DNA of 64,000 bases from Paludibacteraceae bacterium (GCA_905233375.1 CAJOEJ010000008.1:34363-98362); one strand, 5' to 3'. Shown: positions 8,151 to 18,084, counted from the first letter of the stretch. Notes: generated by a model not told the origin, from the letters alone. A program made the numbers and translations.

Positions 8151-9351
8151 GAAAATCAATTATACCTTCTGCGATGGTCGTTTTGGATTGCAAAGGCAAT
8201 TCGAACGACTTTCCGTCGGCACTATAGATGGTTACGCAGTTGGTGTCGGTTCCGAAACCAGCACCCTCGTTGCGTAGCGAATTAAGGACGATAGCGTCCA
8301 TATGTTTGCGCTCTAATTTGCGGAGCGCATTTTCTTTTTCATGCTCCGTCTCCAAGGCAAAACCGATCAGTTGCTGGTGTGCCTGTTTGCTTTCTCCCAA
8401 CGCGCGGGCGATGTCCTTGGTGGTCGTCATGCGGAGAAGCATCTCCGTCTGACCATGCTGTTTCTTGATCTTCTCCCCGGCAGGCTCAGCAGGGGTGAAA
8501 TCCGCCACGGCGGCGCATAGGATGGCTTTGTCCATCCGGGGCCATACTGCCGTACATACCGCGTACATCTCACGCGCGGACAAAGCGTCGATACGGTGGA
8601 TGGTTCCGAACGGATCCAGCGGATGAATGCTCATTGAACCGCATACAAGGGTCACCTCCGCCCCGCGGCGGGCACATGCGTGAGCTAACGCTACGCCCAT
8701 CTTACCGGTGGAACGGTTGCTCACAAAGCGCACAGGATCAATCGGTTCGACCGTGCCCCCTGCGGTAATGAGCACCTGCTGCCCCTGCATCGTCTTTGGC
8801 GTCAAAGCATGCTCGATGGCTTCTTGGATCACTTCGACTTCCGGCATTCGGCCTTTGCCGCTCGTGCCGCAGGCTAACGGACCTTCAGCCGGTTCTACGA
8901 TACGTATCCTCTCCCACGAACGCAATGTGCGGATGGCTTGCTGCGTCGCAGGACATTCCCACATCTTGTCGTTCATCGCCGGAACGAGCACAATAGGCTT
9001 GCGGGCGGCGCACGAACACAGCGTCGTCGTCAGAGCGTCGTCCGCGATGCCCGAAGCCATCTTGCCTAATACGTTCGCCGTCGCCGGAGCGACTACCATC
9101 ATGTCACACCATTCCGGCAGAGAGATATGCTCCGTCGCATGGGCGTTGATGGCGGCAAACACATCCGAATAGACGGGATGACCCGAGACTGTCTGTAACG
9201 TCAGTTCCGTTACAAACTCTAACGCGTGACGAGTGGTCGTCACGCGTACTTCTGCGCCCTCTTTGACGAGCGAGCGGATCAGCTCGGGGATTTTATAAGC
9301 GGCGATCCCGCCGCTTATTCCCACCAAAATGTGTTTGTCCCGCAAACTCAT
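8143..9351 (-). CDS. coaBC: Bifunctional phosphopantothenoylcysteine decarboxylase / phosphopantothenate-cysteine ligase
   Basis: The 402-residue cytosolic enzyme catalyses two steps of coenzyme A synthesis. The N-terminal flavoprotein CoaC half shows GISGGIAAYKIPELIRSL, the PAMNDKMWECPA motif and the flap ACGTSGKGRMPE. The C-terminal CoaB half begins at ITAGGTVEPIDPVRF with SNRSTGKMG, and carries AAVADFTPAE and the lysine pair in GEKIKK. Length is typical. It lies 3 bp after rpoZ, in the usual Bacteroidetes order bamD-rpoZ-coaBC. Confidence 0.96.
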   Translation of the reverse strand: MSLRDKHILVGISGGIAAYKIPELIRSLVKEGAEVRVTTTRHALEFVTELTLQTVSGHPVYSDVFAAINAHATEHISLPEWCDMMVVAPATANVLGKMASGIADDALTTTLCSCAARKPIVLVPAMNDKMWECPATQQAIRTLRSWERIRIVEPAEGPLACGTSGKGRMPEVEVIQEAIEHALTPKTMQGQQVLITAGGTVEPIDPVRFVSNRSTGKMGVALAHACARRGAEVTLVCGSMSIHPLDPFGTIHRIDALSAREMYAVCTAVWPRMDKAILCAAVADFTPAEPAGEKIKKQHGQTEMLLRMTTTKDIARALGESKQAHQQLIGFALETEHEKENALRKLERKHMDAIVLNSLRNEGAGFGTDTNCVTIYSADGKSFELPLQSKTTIAEGIIDFLI

Positions 9352-9354
9352 TTA

Positions 9355-9687
9355 TTATTTCAACGCCTCGTCGCGGTTGCCCGAACGATAAACGAGTTCG
9401 CCGTCGATGAACTCCTGCGTAGCCATCAGAGTCGGCTTTGGAAGACGCTCGTACTGGCGGCTGATCTCGATTTGCTCTTTGTTCTCGAACGTCTCTTCGA
9501 GGTTGTCCTGAGGAATAGAGAAGTCTTGCAGTTTGGCATCCAACTCACGCTTGATACCTATGCTGATCTGGTTCGCGCGTTTGGCGATGATAGCGACCGT
9601 CTCATACACGTTGCCTACCGGCTCTGTCAACTGGTTGATGTCACGTGTTACCGTGTTCTTTGGGGCTTTTGAACTTTTGTAATCCAT
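9355..9687 (-). CDS. rpoZ: RNA polymerase omega-like subunit (Bacteroidetes type)
   Basis: The 110-residue protein has the Rpb6/omega signature GNVYETVAIIAKRANQISIG, which stabilises the beta-prime subunit of RNA polymerase. The start is placed at the ATG at 9687 (MDYKSSKAPKNTVTRDINQL), the conserved N-terminus of Bacteroidetes homologs, rather than seven codons upstream. It sits between bamD and coaBC, as in related genomes. Confidence 0.9.
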   Translation of the reverse strand: MDYKSSKAPKNTVTRDINQLTEPVGNVYETVAIIAKRANQISIGIKRELDAKLQDFSIPQDNLEETFENKEQIEISRQYERLPKPTLMATQEFIDGELVYRSGNRDEALK

Positions 9688-9694
9688 AATTATA

Positions 9695-9790
9695 TCTTCA
9701 ATTTTCAATTATCATTAATTTCCTTTGTACTTTGTACTTTGTCCCTTGTACCTTGTCCCTTTGTCCCTTGTACCTTGTCCCTTTGTACCT
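9695..9790. repeat. Long period-7 tandem repeat between bamD and rpoZ
   Basis: The gap first holds TCTTCAA, TTTTCAA, TTATCAT, TAATTTC and then about nine units alternating TTTGTAC / CTTGTCC / CTTGTAC; two units are 8 bp. This is the longest repeat of this type in the window, and its first units overlap the start of rpoZ. Confidence 0.85.
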
Positions 9791-9794
9791 TCCT

Positions 9795-10598
9795 TCACTC
9801 TTTCGTGATTTTCTTCACCTGTACTAACATCTTGTCCGCTTCCTTGCGGTGCTTCGAACTGGGATACTCGGTGATAAAATTATAGTACTCGTCCTGCGTG
9901 TCGCGGGCACGCTCCATTTTCTTCTCCTCGATCGAATTGATCATCTGGGCGTATTTGGCTTGCAGGATGAGCCAGTTGAAATCCTCCTGGTACGAATTGC
10001 TCGGATAGTCTTTGAGCGCATTCTTTGCCACAATCTCGCAACTCAGGTAGTTGTTGCCCAAATACGTACCGAGGTTGTAATACAACTTGGCGCTCAGTAA
10101 CTCCTTCAGCGCCAACTTGTCATACAACTCGCCCATCTCTTCGTACGCTTGCTCGGCGTACGGGCTCTCGGGATAGAGCTCCACGAAAACTGTAAACGCC
10201 TCTATCGCATTACGGGTCGTCGTCTGATCCAGACGCGCATCGGGCGAATCCAGATACTGGCAATGACCTACCTGGAAATGCGCTTCGGTCGAGTACTTGC
10301 CTTTCGGGTAGTTGCGCACATATGCCTGATAGTACTCCGTTGCGGACTCATAGGCTTTCTGACCCATGTAACTGCGGGCAAGATAGGCTAAAATATCCTC
10401 CGAACGCTCCGTGCCTTTGTAGTACGAAGACACGTCGTCCAACAGGGTCTGGGACTTGACATACTGCTTGTCGTTGAAATAACGCAACGCCGCCTGGTAT
10501 TTCTCCTCCGGATCGCGGGATTTCAACAATCGCTGGTACTCGCCGCAACTCGTCAACAGGCACGCGAACAATAATATGATAAGTCCGTTTTTACGCAT
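9795..10598 (-). CDS. bamD: Outer membrane assembly lipoprotein BamD
   Basis: The protein (267 residues from the chosen start) has a lipoprotein signal (MRKNGLIILLFACLLTSCGE, Cys at residue 18) and a series of TPR helices through the body (for example KYQAALRYFNDKQYVKSQ, YYQAYVRNYPKGKYSTEA). BamD is the essential periplasmic lipoprotein partner of BamA in beta-barrel insertion. A possible start seven codons upstream lies upstream of the predicted transcription start, so the ATG at 10598 is preferred. Confidence 0.92.
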   Translation of the reverse strand: MRKNGLIILLFACLLTSCGEYQRLLKSRDPEEKYQAALRYFNDKQYVKSQTLLDDVSSYYKGTERSEDILAYLARSYMGQKAYESATEYYQAYVRNYPKGKYSTEAHFQVGHCQYLDSPDARLDQTTTRNAIEAFTVFVELYPESPYAEQAYEEMGELYDKLALKELLSAKLYYNLGTYLGNNYLSCEIVAKNALKDYPSNSYQEDFNWLILQAKYAQMINSIEEKKMERARDTQDEYYNFITEYPSSKHRKEADKMLVQVKKITKE

Positions 10599-10616
10599 TC
10601 TAATCAAAAAAGCCTG

Positions 10617-10648
10617 CAAAGATACTACAATTTTTTTACATACGCAAA
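10617..10648 (-). promoter_or_regulatory. bamD promoter
   Basis: On the minus strand TTTG (10648-10645) is followed after exactly 20 bp by TATCTTTG (10624-10617). The -33 box sits in the sequence ATATTTGCGTATG, like other promoters in this window. Confidence 0.8.
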
Positions 10649-10940
10649 TATTTTTGTATTTTTTTTCGTTTTTCTTCGTTTTTGTAGCATAATTGTGCTA
10701 TTTCTCCTTCATTCTCCCTTCTCACTCTTCGGTTTAGTCCTTGGCGATGTCCCGCCAAGAATTTCATTTTCCGGTCTACGTGACTTTCTCCGGTTTGACC
10801 GAGACAAAGCCGAGACGATGTCGAGACAGAGACGAGACTAAGACGGGATCAATCCGACGGTCACTCGAACGCAACACCTGATCTCACTATAGGCATAAGC
10901 ACGCCAAACAATAGTGAAATCGATAAAAATACAATTTTTA
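10649..10940. other. Intergenic region with period-11 repeat
   Basis: Between the divergent bamD and OMP promoters I see no gene. It has T-rich sequence near 10650-10690 and, at 10799-10853, five consecutive 11-mers sharing a CGAGAC core (CCGAGACAAAG, CCGAGACGATG, TCGAGACAGAG, ACGAGACTAAG, ACGGGATCAAT). Confidence 0.6.
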
Positions 10941-10972
10941 TTTGCTCATATCAAAAAAAAATTGTAACTTTG
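10941..10972 (+). promoter_or_regulatory. Promoter of the OMP/TamB operon
   Basis: TTTG (10941-10944), 20-bp spacer, TAACTTTG (10965-10972). Transcription should start near 10979, which rules out the alternative upstream start codon at 10942. Confidence 0.85.
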
Positions 10973-11001
10973 CACCCTGGATGCATAGTAGTATGTCCTA
11001 T

Positions 11002-11856
11002 ATGAACCGTATTATGATGTTAAAGAAATATTTTCTTGCCGGCTTGGCTTTATTCGGTACTGTTGCGATGATGGCACAGAGTGATGACCATATTGCGGAA
11101 GGCTTGGCTTCGGTGGCTACGATCGCCGCCGAGACGCGGACGATAGACACCCCACAGGACACTACCGATGTGTTGCTCGCAAACGATTCGCTTCCTGAAT
11201 GGAAAAAGAAACTCTATTACGGGTATAATTTTGACATCTATTTCCACCACGACTCGCGTGCCAGCCGCAAGGAGAACGGATGGTCGTTTGCCTTGGAACC
11301 TGAACTCGGATGGCGGCTCAAAGAGAGGCTGTATCTCGGATTCCGCTTCGGGGGCAGCTATCAGGACTCGTACAACACCTATTACTATGAGGCACTTGAC
11401 GGAAGCAAGGTGTCGGAGGAGTTGCGCGTTCAATTGGGCACGTGGAATGTCACGCCTTATGTCCGTTACCGTCTCAAGACGCTCTTTGACGGCAAGGTGG
11501 GTATCTGGCTCGAAGCGCATTTGTACGCAGGAATGGAGTTTCCGCGAGTGGCGGACGGAGTCGTTGCCGGAACGGACTATGACGGGCTGAGACACAGTAT
11601 AATCTATGGCGCGCAGGTATCGCCTGTCGTCACCTATCAGTTCAGCCGCAAGCGTTCGTTCCAGATCTTCTTTTCCATTCTGTCGGCGGGCTATAGCGGT
11701 ACTACCTTCTGCAAGGTGGATCCGGCAACCGGTAAGCGCTATAATGAATACACCAACGATGTCATAATCTTCTCCGGCAAGTTGCGCAACTTGGTTGCCA
11801 ACCAGTTCACGCCAGGATTATACGGTCTCAAATTCGGTATCCAGAAGAGCTTTTGA
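11002..11856 (+). CDS. Predicted outer-membrane beta-barrel protein
   Basis: The protein (about 284 residues) has a signal peptide (MNRIMMLKKYFLAGLALFGT, cleavage near AMMAQS) followed by alternating amphipathic strands rich in aromatic residues and a C-terminal phenylalanine (IQKSF), typical of an outer-membrane barrel. I do not recognise a specific family; a transport or structural role is open. The start is chosen downstream of the promoter; 11017 (MLKKYF) is an alternative. Its stop overlaps the ATG of the TamB-like gene (TGATG), so the two are translationally coupled and may act together. Confidence 0.75.
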   Translation: MNRIMMLKKYFLAGLALFGTVAMMAQSDDHIAEGLASVATIAAETRTIDTPQDTTDVLLANDSLPEWKKKLYYGYNFDIYFHHDSRASRKENGWSFALEPELGWRLKERLYLGFRFGGSYQDSYNTYYYEALDGSKVSEELRVQLGTWNVTPYVRYRLKTLFDGKVGIWLEAHLYAGMEFPRVADGVVAGTDYDGLRHSIIYGAQVSPVVTYQFSRKRSFQIFFSILSAGYSGTTFCKVDPATGKRYNEYTNDVIIFSGKLRNLVANQFTPGLYGLKFGIQKSF

Positions 11857-14800
11857 TGAGATATAAGTCCCTGTTTTGGAAAGTTCCCCTTGCTGTAGCC
11901 GGCATCGTATTGGGAGTGTTGCTGTTACTGTTGGTGGCAGTAACATGTGTCCTCTATGTACCTTCCTTACAGACGGCGGTGGTGGAGAAAGGCCTGGTCA
12001 TCGCACGAGAAAAGACAGACATGGATATGGATTTGGGGGACTTGTCGTTGCTGCTGGGCGATTCGTTACCTCCTCAGAATCAGGATAGTTTTCCTGTCTT
12101 TATCCGCCTTTCGCCTTGGACGCTCTACCGCGCATACAAAAGCGAAACGGATCTGCCTTTGCTACTGGACATAGACAGCCTTTATATCGGTCATCGCGGG
12201 CAGGACACCTTGGTGTATGTGCATTCCTTGCGTCTTTGGGCTAAACTTCTGACGTCTGAACTGGCTGCCAATGACACGGCGCAGCAACAAAGTACCTTGA
12301 CCGATATCCCGATAGCCGTAAACCGTCTCCTGCTGGATCGGACCACCTTCCACTCCGATAGCCTCATAGAGGCGGTGGGTATTGATGCCTTGGTCGGTCA
12401 TCTGGACGTCTCCAGCCCCGAACTCATTATCGCGAAAGGGCAGTATCCCCTGCATGGCTTGCGTTTGTACGATGCCTACGTCGGTATAGACCTGCGCTCT
12501 ACCGCCGAAGACACTGTGCCGGATCCCGTGGACACGGTGCCTATGCTCATGGCGTTTGAGGTCCCGGATGGCGAAATGCGCAATATGCATTTTGCCCTCA
12601 CTCCGTTAGGGCTGCATGTGCGTGCCGGGCGCCTGGCTACAAATGTGCAGGCGGATGTGGGCAATAACCTCTATGACGCACGTCGTCTGGAGGCGGGAGG
12701 CACGTCCCTGACGATAGGGGAGCTGTACCTGCCGTTTGATACGCTCTACGGAGATGCATGTGTCGATCTGAACAGCCAGCTTATTACCAGCCGCGGGCTG
12801 CATGCACGTTCCGACGAGTTGGGCGCAAAAGCGTATCTTGCTACTACTGAAATGAACTTGGAGACCATGCGGGTCGATGTCATGGGCGATGCCGATTTCC
12901 GGGGATCCAAAGCGCGGCTGAGAGGCTGTTACGACATTGACGATGAAGCCTACGACCTGCATGTGGATGTGGATAAAGTGAATCTGGCACCTTTCCTGCA
13001 GGATAACACACGTGTCATCGTGGCGGGGCAGATAGATGCCGAGGGAAAGGGACTGAACCCCGACTCACGTGCGATGCGTTCAAGAGTGAAAATGCACCTG
13101 ACCGATGCCATATACGACAATATCGATGTGTCCGGTATGAGACTCGATGCCGCTTTGGAAAACCGCGCTGTGGAAGGATCCTTGCATCTGCCCTTTGCCA
13201 TGAACGCAGACAGTATGCAGGTGTTGGCGCAGACAGAACACATGTTCCGCGTAAAGGATTTTATGACGATAGACCGGATAGGCATAGACTATCGTACCGA
13301 GATGCATAATGTTAAAGCGCACGTGGCAGGCGAAGACTTCCGGGCGCAGAACCTCAATATGCACTTCGCAACGGATTCCGCCACCTCGCTCGACTTGGAG
13401 ACAGAAGGACTCTCCGTTGATGTGGCATCTCCTATGCACGTGCTCAAACTGGTGGAGCATATACAACCCTTGTTGGCTGCGGTTAGCGACTCCTCTGTCA
13501 TCACGCCGATTACTTCTCTTGCTGACTTGACCAAACTGGACACCCTGCGTCATCTGATTCCCGACCTCAAGGCAAATATCGCTCTCCGTCATGGTAGTCC
13601 TGTGCAGCATCTTATCGAAAAGCAGGGGCTGGACATCAACGAGGTAGCTTTGTCCCTCTCGTCCGATAGTGCCCGCACGGACGTGACGCTCAATGCCTCT
13701 GTCCCGGAGAGTGCAAATCAGGCGGATTCGTCATCCGTGCTTCGTATTCCTGCCGCAAAGGCTTCCCTGCGGATCCGGATGCAGGAAGGAACGACCCTCG
13801 CTTCCCTTTCCGCTGACAGCAAACTGACGGATGGCGCAATGTCGTTGCACGGACTCAAAACAGATGCGGACATATGGCTCGATCTGGAGCGGAAAGGAAA
13901 CGACTTGAATGGAACCGGCTGTCTGACGATGGACGACCTGACCTTCGGGGAGATGGATTTGGGGAGCCGCATGGTCAATTTGTCTCTCGCGCGTTCTGAC
14001 AATTATACGAACGCCTTGCGCGCGGATGTGCAGATGGATGATATCCCCTTGGAACTGGCGGATAGCATCATCAAGATGGCGGACTTGGATCTGAAAGGTA
14101 TCATACGGGCGCAAGCCACAATAGACGGCTTGCCGGAACAGATAGACCTCTCTGCGGAAGTCTTGCCGCTCAAAGTAGCCGCCTTGTACAAACCCTACAA
14201 CGTTCAACTCGGTTTGGGGGAGACGCCGATAGTAATGAAGCATAACAAGGTGGACTTCAACGGGTTGCCTATTTACGGAGCGGATAGCACGTTTATTGCG
14301 CTGACAGGAGGATTAGACCTCAATAGTATGCGCCTGGACATCACCATCGAGGCGGATAGTTTCGCGCCGGCGAAACTGGAGAAGAATGGTCCTATTCCTG
14401 TCTATGGCGACTTGGCTACCGATATCCGCGGAACCGTGACAGGTCCCTTGGACAGCATCGTCGCCGATGTCGATGTCACGGTTCTGCCCACGACGGACAT
14501 TACCTATCCCATAGACAAGAAGAACCTCGCGCAGGTCAAGCCGCGCGGAACGGTTAACGTGCGTTACGGCACAGCGGAAGGGGAACTCAACCTTGGAGGA
14601 CAACTCAACGTCGATGACGGTTTCATCCGCTATTCGCCCAAAGCGTATCCTATCATGCCTTTCCATGTGGACTCAGGTAGTCGCGTGACATTCAACGGAT
14701 CTGTCGGTCAGACCCTTCTGGATGTCTCCGCGTCGCAGAAAGTGAAAGCGGACGTGGAGTCCCAGGACGAAGAGACGCGCCGCGTGGACTTCCGCACGGG

Positions 14801-16700
14801 TGTGCGGGTGAATGGGGTAGTGGACTCCATTGGACTCAGTTCAATAGGTTTCTTCCTCGAAGCACCCGACGACGAGACCATTACCCGGGAACTTGCATCG
14901 GTGGACGAAGAGACACGCGAAGGGCTGGCTGCCACCCTCCTGGCTACCGGCATGTACGTCGGAGAAAGCAACGTGGCGGCGCAGCGCGGTGGATATGCAC
15001 TCTCGTCCATCATCAACAGCCGCCTGAATGCAGCCATGGCGAATTCCAAAATGGGCAAGTTTGTGGATATAGATCTCAGTACTGCCCAGACGGAGCATAT
15101 CGGCGGTACGACCAACGACATGAATATCGCCATTAGCAAGTCGTTCTTCAATGACCGTTTCCGTATAACCGTCGGTTCCACCTTGACCGATAACCCCGAG
15201 GTCAACAAGACCAGCGGTTTGCTCAGCAACCTCTCTGCCGATTACAAACTGACCAAAGAGGGGAATGTGTCGCTCCGCGCCTTTGCACAGCGCGATTATA
15301 ACAATATCCTCGAAGGAGATCTGTTCAAATACGGTATCGGCGTACGTGCCAAGAAAGAATGGCACAAATCGTCCAGAACCTACGGGCTGTCTGCCGATGC
15401 GGATATCGCGTGGCGGTCGAACAATAGTCTCGGACCCAACTTGACTCTGACCCATTCCATTAAAAACCTCTTGGGCAAAGGCGAGACGTTCTCCGTCAAG
15501 GGGAATAGCGCTTATTATTGGGCGTTACGGAACCGCCACCCGGGCGATCCCAAGAAAACGGATACCTATAAACTCGGTGTCAATACGGCGCTGGTCTTCC
15601 CCTATCTCCATTGGGTCGGGGACAACAACCCGGATGGTGACACACGCTATATGCTGGGCTATCAGTATGAGAATATCGCTGGCGGATACGGTGTGCATAA
15701 GGTGTCGGGCTCGTTCACCTATTTTATCAAGTCCTCGCCCTATATCACACATGCCTTCACGCCTTTCTCGCTCTCTGTAGTGCGTGTCAAAGCGGAGTCG
15801 GATAGCCTCATGAACAAGGCGGCGGAGTACCCCCAACTCATGAAAGTGCTGGCGAGTCCCGAGTTCGTACCTTCTGTCGGTTACACCTTTACCTACAGCG
15901 ACTATCGCGCCAAAAGGGCGGTCAATACCATGTTCGAGGTGGGTGTCAAGGAGTCGGGAAACCTCATCAACGCCATTTATTGCCTGTTTGGATACAAATG
16001 GAATGATACGGACAAACCGCTGGGTTCTATCACCTTCAACCAGTTTGTCAAACTGAACGCCGAATTGCGTAACAAGTTCAATATCACGGATCGTGTATGC
16101 ATCGCTACGCGCTTGTTTGCCGGAGCGAACATACCGCTGGGCAACTCGGTCGAATCGCCTCTCTCCGAAGCCTTCTATGCCGGAGGACCTAACGGAATGA
16201 GGGCGTGCTCGCCTTATGCCTACGGACCCGGTAACTTCTATTCCGACAAATACAACCAGAACTTCTTCCATGCAGGGGATATAAAACTGGAGGCGAACTT
16301 CGAATTGCGCTTCCCCATTGTATGGAAACTGTATGGAGCTGCTTTCCTCGATGCGGGAAACGTGTGGAACTGGTATAGTACCGCGGACTTGTTTAAAGCT
16401 GCAGGGATAACGGATTATATGGAGAAACTGCAACTGCGCGAGGAACTGTATGACGGCATTATGAACAATCCGGATTTTGCACGGCAGATAGCCTTGGGCA
16501 CCGGAGCCGGCTTGCGGCTCGACCTGGACGGTTTGGTAATACGCCTCGATCTGGGTGTCGCCATACATGCGCCTTTCCTCAACTATAAGTACACCAAGGA
16601 GTGGAAACCCGACACCTCGCAGCCTATAAACACTTATTTCAATATCCCCTCCGCGTTGGACGCCATGCGGCTCAATTTCGGTATAGGATATCCGTTCTGA
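11856..16700 (+). CDS. TamB-like protein fused to an Omp85/TamA-type beta-barrel
   Basis: The 1614-residue protein begins with an inner-membrane anchor (about residues 5-33), continues as a long beta-rich AsmA/TamB (DUF490) region through about residue 1170 (conserved C-terminal part around GGQLNVDDGFIRYSP, SSIINSRLN and FNDRFRITVGSTL), then carries about 440 residues that look like the Omp85 barrel: AFYAGGPNGMRACSPYAYG, IKLEANFELRFPIVWKLYGA, AFLDAGNVWNW, and a C-terminal strand ending IGYPF. TamB normally bridges the periplasm and pairs with a separate TamA/TamL barrel in envelope assembly or lipid transfer; here both appear in one polypeptide and no POTRA domain is evident. No stop or frameshift interrupts the frame. 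Confidence 0.85.
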   Translation: MRYKSLFWKVPLAVAGIVLGVLLLLLVAVTCVLYVPSLQTAVVEKGLVIAREKTDMDMDLGDLSLLLGDSLPPQNQDSFPVFIRLSPWTLYRAYKSETDLPLLLDIDSLYIGHRGQDTLVYVHSLRLWAKLLTSELAANDTAQQQSTLTDIPIAVNRLLLDRTTFHSDSLIEAVGIDALVGHLDVSSPELIIAKGQYPLHGLRLYDAYVGIDLRSTAEDTVPDPVDTVPMLMAFEVPDGEMRNMHFALTPLGLHVRAGRLATNVQADVGNNLYDARRLEAGGTSLTIGELYLPFDTLYGDACVDLNSQLITSRGLHARSDELGAKAYLATTEMNLETMRVDVMGDADFRGSKARLRGCYDIDDEAYDLHVDVDKVNLAPFLQDNTRVIVAGQIDAEGKGLNPDSRAMRSRVKMHLTDAIYDNIDVSGMRLDAALENRAVEGSLHLPFAMNADSMQVLAQTEHMFRVKDFMTIDRIGIDYRTEMHNVKAHVAGEDFRAQNLNMHFATDSATSLDLETEGLSVDVASPMHVLKLVEHIQPLLAAVSDSSVITPITSLADLTKLDTLRHLIPDLKANIALRHGSPVQHLIEKQGLDINEVALSLSSDSARTDVTLNASVPESANQADSSSVLRIPAAKASLRIRMQEGTTLASLSADSKLTDGAMSLHGLKTDADIWLDLERKGNDLNGTGCLTMDDLTFGEMDLGSRMVNLSLARSDNYTNALRADVQMDDIPLELADSIIKMADLDLKGIIRAQATIDGLPEQIDLSAEVLPLKVAALYKPYNVQLGLGETPIVMKHNKVDFNGLPIYGADSTFIALTGGLDLNSMRLDITIEADSFAPAKLEKNGPIPVYGDLATDIRGTVTGPLDSIVADVDVTVLPTTDITYPIDKKNLAQVKPRGTVNVRYGTAEGELNLGGQLNVDDGFIRYSPKAYPIMPFHVDSGSRVTFNGSVGQTLLDVSASQKVKADVESQDEETRRVDFRTGVRVNGVVDSIGLSSIGFFLEAPDDETITRELASVDEETREGLAATLLATGMYVGESNVAAQRGGYALSSIINSRLNAAMANSKMGKFVDIDLSTAQTEHIGGTTNDMNIAISKSFFNDRFRITVGSTLTDNPEVNKTSGLLSNLSADYKLTKEGNVSLRAFAQRDYNNILEGDLFKYGIGVRAKKEWHKSSRTYGLSADADIAWRSNNSLGPNLTLTHSIKNLLGKGETFSVKGNSAYYWALRNRHPGDPKKTDTYKLGVNTALVFPYLHWVGDNNPDGDTRYMLGYQYENIAGGYGVHKVSGSFTYFIKSSPYITHAFTPFSLSVVRVKAESDSLMNKAAEYPQLMKVLASPEFVPSVGYTFTYSDYRAKRAVNTMFEVGVKESGNLINAIYCLFGYKWNDTDKPLGSITFNQFVKLNAELRNKFNITDRVCIATRLFAGANIPLGNSVESPLSEAFYAGGPNGMRACSPYAYGPGNFYSDKYNQNFFHAGDIKLEANFELRFPIVWKLYGAAFLDAGNVWNWYSTADLFKAAGITDYMEKLQLREELYDGIMNNPDFARQIALGTGAGLRLDLDGLVIRLDLGVAIHAPFLNYKYTKEWKPDTSQPINTYFNIPSALDAMRLNFGIGYPF

Positions 16701-16722
16701 CATAATTGATAAAAAATAATAT

Positions 16723-18051
16723 ATGGTACACGATCTTTACATTTTAATGATTACGGCAGGTATTGTCAGCCTGTTGTTCAAATTAATGAAACAGCCGGTG
16801 GTATTGGGATACATTGTTGCCGGCGTCTTGGTGGGACCGAATCTGTTTGGCGGATCCTGGGTGGATGCGCACAACGTAGAAGCATGGGGGAACATCGGCG
16901 TCCTCTTTGTGCTCTTCTGTATCGGTCTGGAGTTCCGCATCAAGAACCTCATTGCCAGCGGCAAGGTGGCGGCGATAGGAGCGCTAACCATCATCGGAGG
17001 TATGATGCTCTTGGGCTTCGGAGTAGGGAAATGGGCGGAGATGGATATGTTGAACGCCCTGTTCCTTGCCGGCATGCTCTGTATGTCCAGTACGACCATC
17101 GTCATGAAAGCGGTGGACGAAGCGGGACTAAGCAAAGAGCGCTTTGTCAAAGGTGCCACGAGTATTCTCATCATCGAGGACGTGGTGGCGGTGGTACTCA
17201 TGGTATTGCTCTCCAGTATTGCAATCAAACACCAGTTTGAAGGCGTGGAATTGCTCAAGAAAGTGGGGGTTCTGGCACTCACCCTCGTCATATGGTTTGT
17301 CTTTGGTATTCTGATTATACCTACACTTCTGCGCAAGGTGAAGAAATACCTCAATGACGAGACGCTGATCATCCTCGCCTTGGGTCTCTGCCTCGGAATG
17401 GTTCTGACGGCGGAGGAAGCCGGATTCAGTAGCGCCCTCGGTGCGTTTGTCATGGGTACGATCCTCGCCGAAACGGTTGAGTCCCATCGTATAGAAAAAA
17501 TGATGACGCCGCTCAAGAATGTCTTTGCCGCGATCTTCTTCGTCTCTGTCGGTATGATGATCAACCCCTCCTCCTTGCTGGAGTACTGGCCCAGCATCCT
17601 GCTGGTTTGTTCGGTGATCATCATCGGCATGATCGTCTTTGGTACCTTGGGTTGCTGGTGGGGCGGAGAGACGATGAAGGATGCCATGCAAACCGGTTTC
17701 TCTTTTGTCCAGATCGGTGAGTTCTCCTTCATCATTGCTGCTTTGGGTAATAGTTTGAATGTCACGCATCCTGCGCTTTATCCCATTATCGTAGCGTCCA
17801 GTGTCGTGACGACTTTCCTCACGCCGTATATCATGAAGGCGGCTGTTCCCTGCTATACCTTCTTTTATAAACACGCGCCCGAGCGCCTGCGCACGAAGAT
17901 GGACAAACGCGAGCAACAGGTGGAACAGGTATCCGCTGAGCAGGCTCCCGCGACCAATGTCGCTGACAAGGCACGCCATGCCGTACGTCATACGTACATT
18001 ACCAAACGGCTGGTCGATCTGTTTATCAAGAACATGAGCGAGAATGACTAA
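16723..18051 (+). CDS. CPA2-family cation:proton antiporter (Kef/YbaL-like)
   Basis: The 442-residue inner-membrane protein has 12-13 transmembrane helices with the family landmarks QPVVLGYIVAGVLVGPN, the acidic pair in SILIIEDVVAVVLM, and EEAGFSSALGAFVMGTILAE. CPA2 members exchange K+ or Na+ for protons. The usual C-terminal TrkA-N regulatory domain is absent; a short charged tail (about residues 380-442) replaces it. It follows the TamB gene by 22 bp. The ion specificity cannot be read from the sequence. Confidence 0.88.
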   Translation: MVHDLYILMITAGIVSLLFKLMKQPVVLGYIVAGVLVGPNLFGGSWVDAHNVEAWGNIGVLFVLFCIGLEFRIKNLIASGKVAAIGALTIIGGMMLLGFGVGKWAEMDMLNALFLAGMLCMSSTTIVMKAVDEAGLSKERFVKGATSILIIEDVVAVVLMVLLSSIAIKHQFEGVELLKKVGVLALTLVIWFVFGILIIPTLLRKVKKYLNDETLIILALGLCLGMVLTAEEAGFSSALGAFVMGTILAETVESHRIEKMMTPLKNVFAAIFFVSVGMMINPSSLLEYWPSILLVCSVIIIGMIVFGTLGCWWGGETMKDAMQTGFSFVQIGEFSFIIAALGNSLNVTHPALYPIIVASSVVTTFLTPYIMKAAVPCYTFFYKHAPERLRTKMDKREQQVEQVSAEQAPATNVADKARHAVRHTYITKRLVDLFIKNMSEND

Positions 18052-18084
18052 CTCATTCCGTTAAACGTACAATAAATAATTAGT

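Noticed and set aside
9695..9790. CRISPR-like array
   Set aside because: The units are 7-8 bp, directly adjacent and without spacers; no cas genes are near.
15525..16703. 392-codon minus-strand open frame
   Set aside because: It lies antisense to the barrel part of the TamB fusion, has no recognisable domain and no promoter; the plus strand encodes conserved motifs.
16737..17991. Long minus-strand frames across the antiporter
   Set aside because: They are antisense to an obvious multi-spanning CPA2 transporter with conserved motifs.
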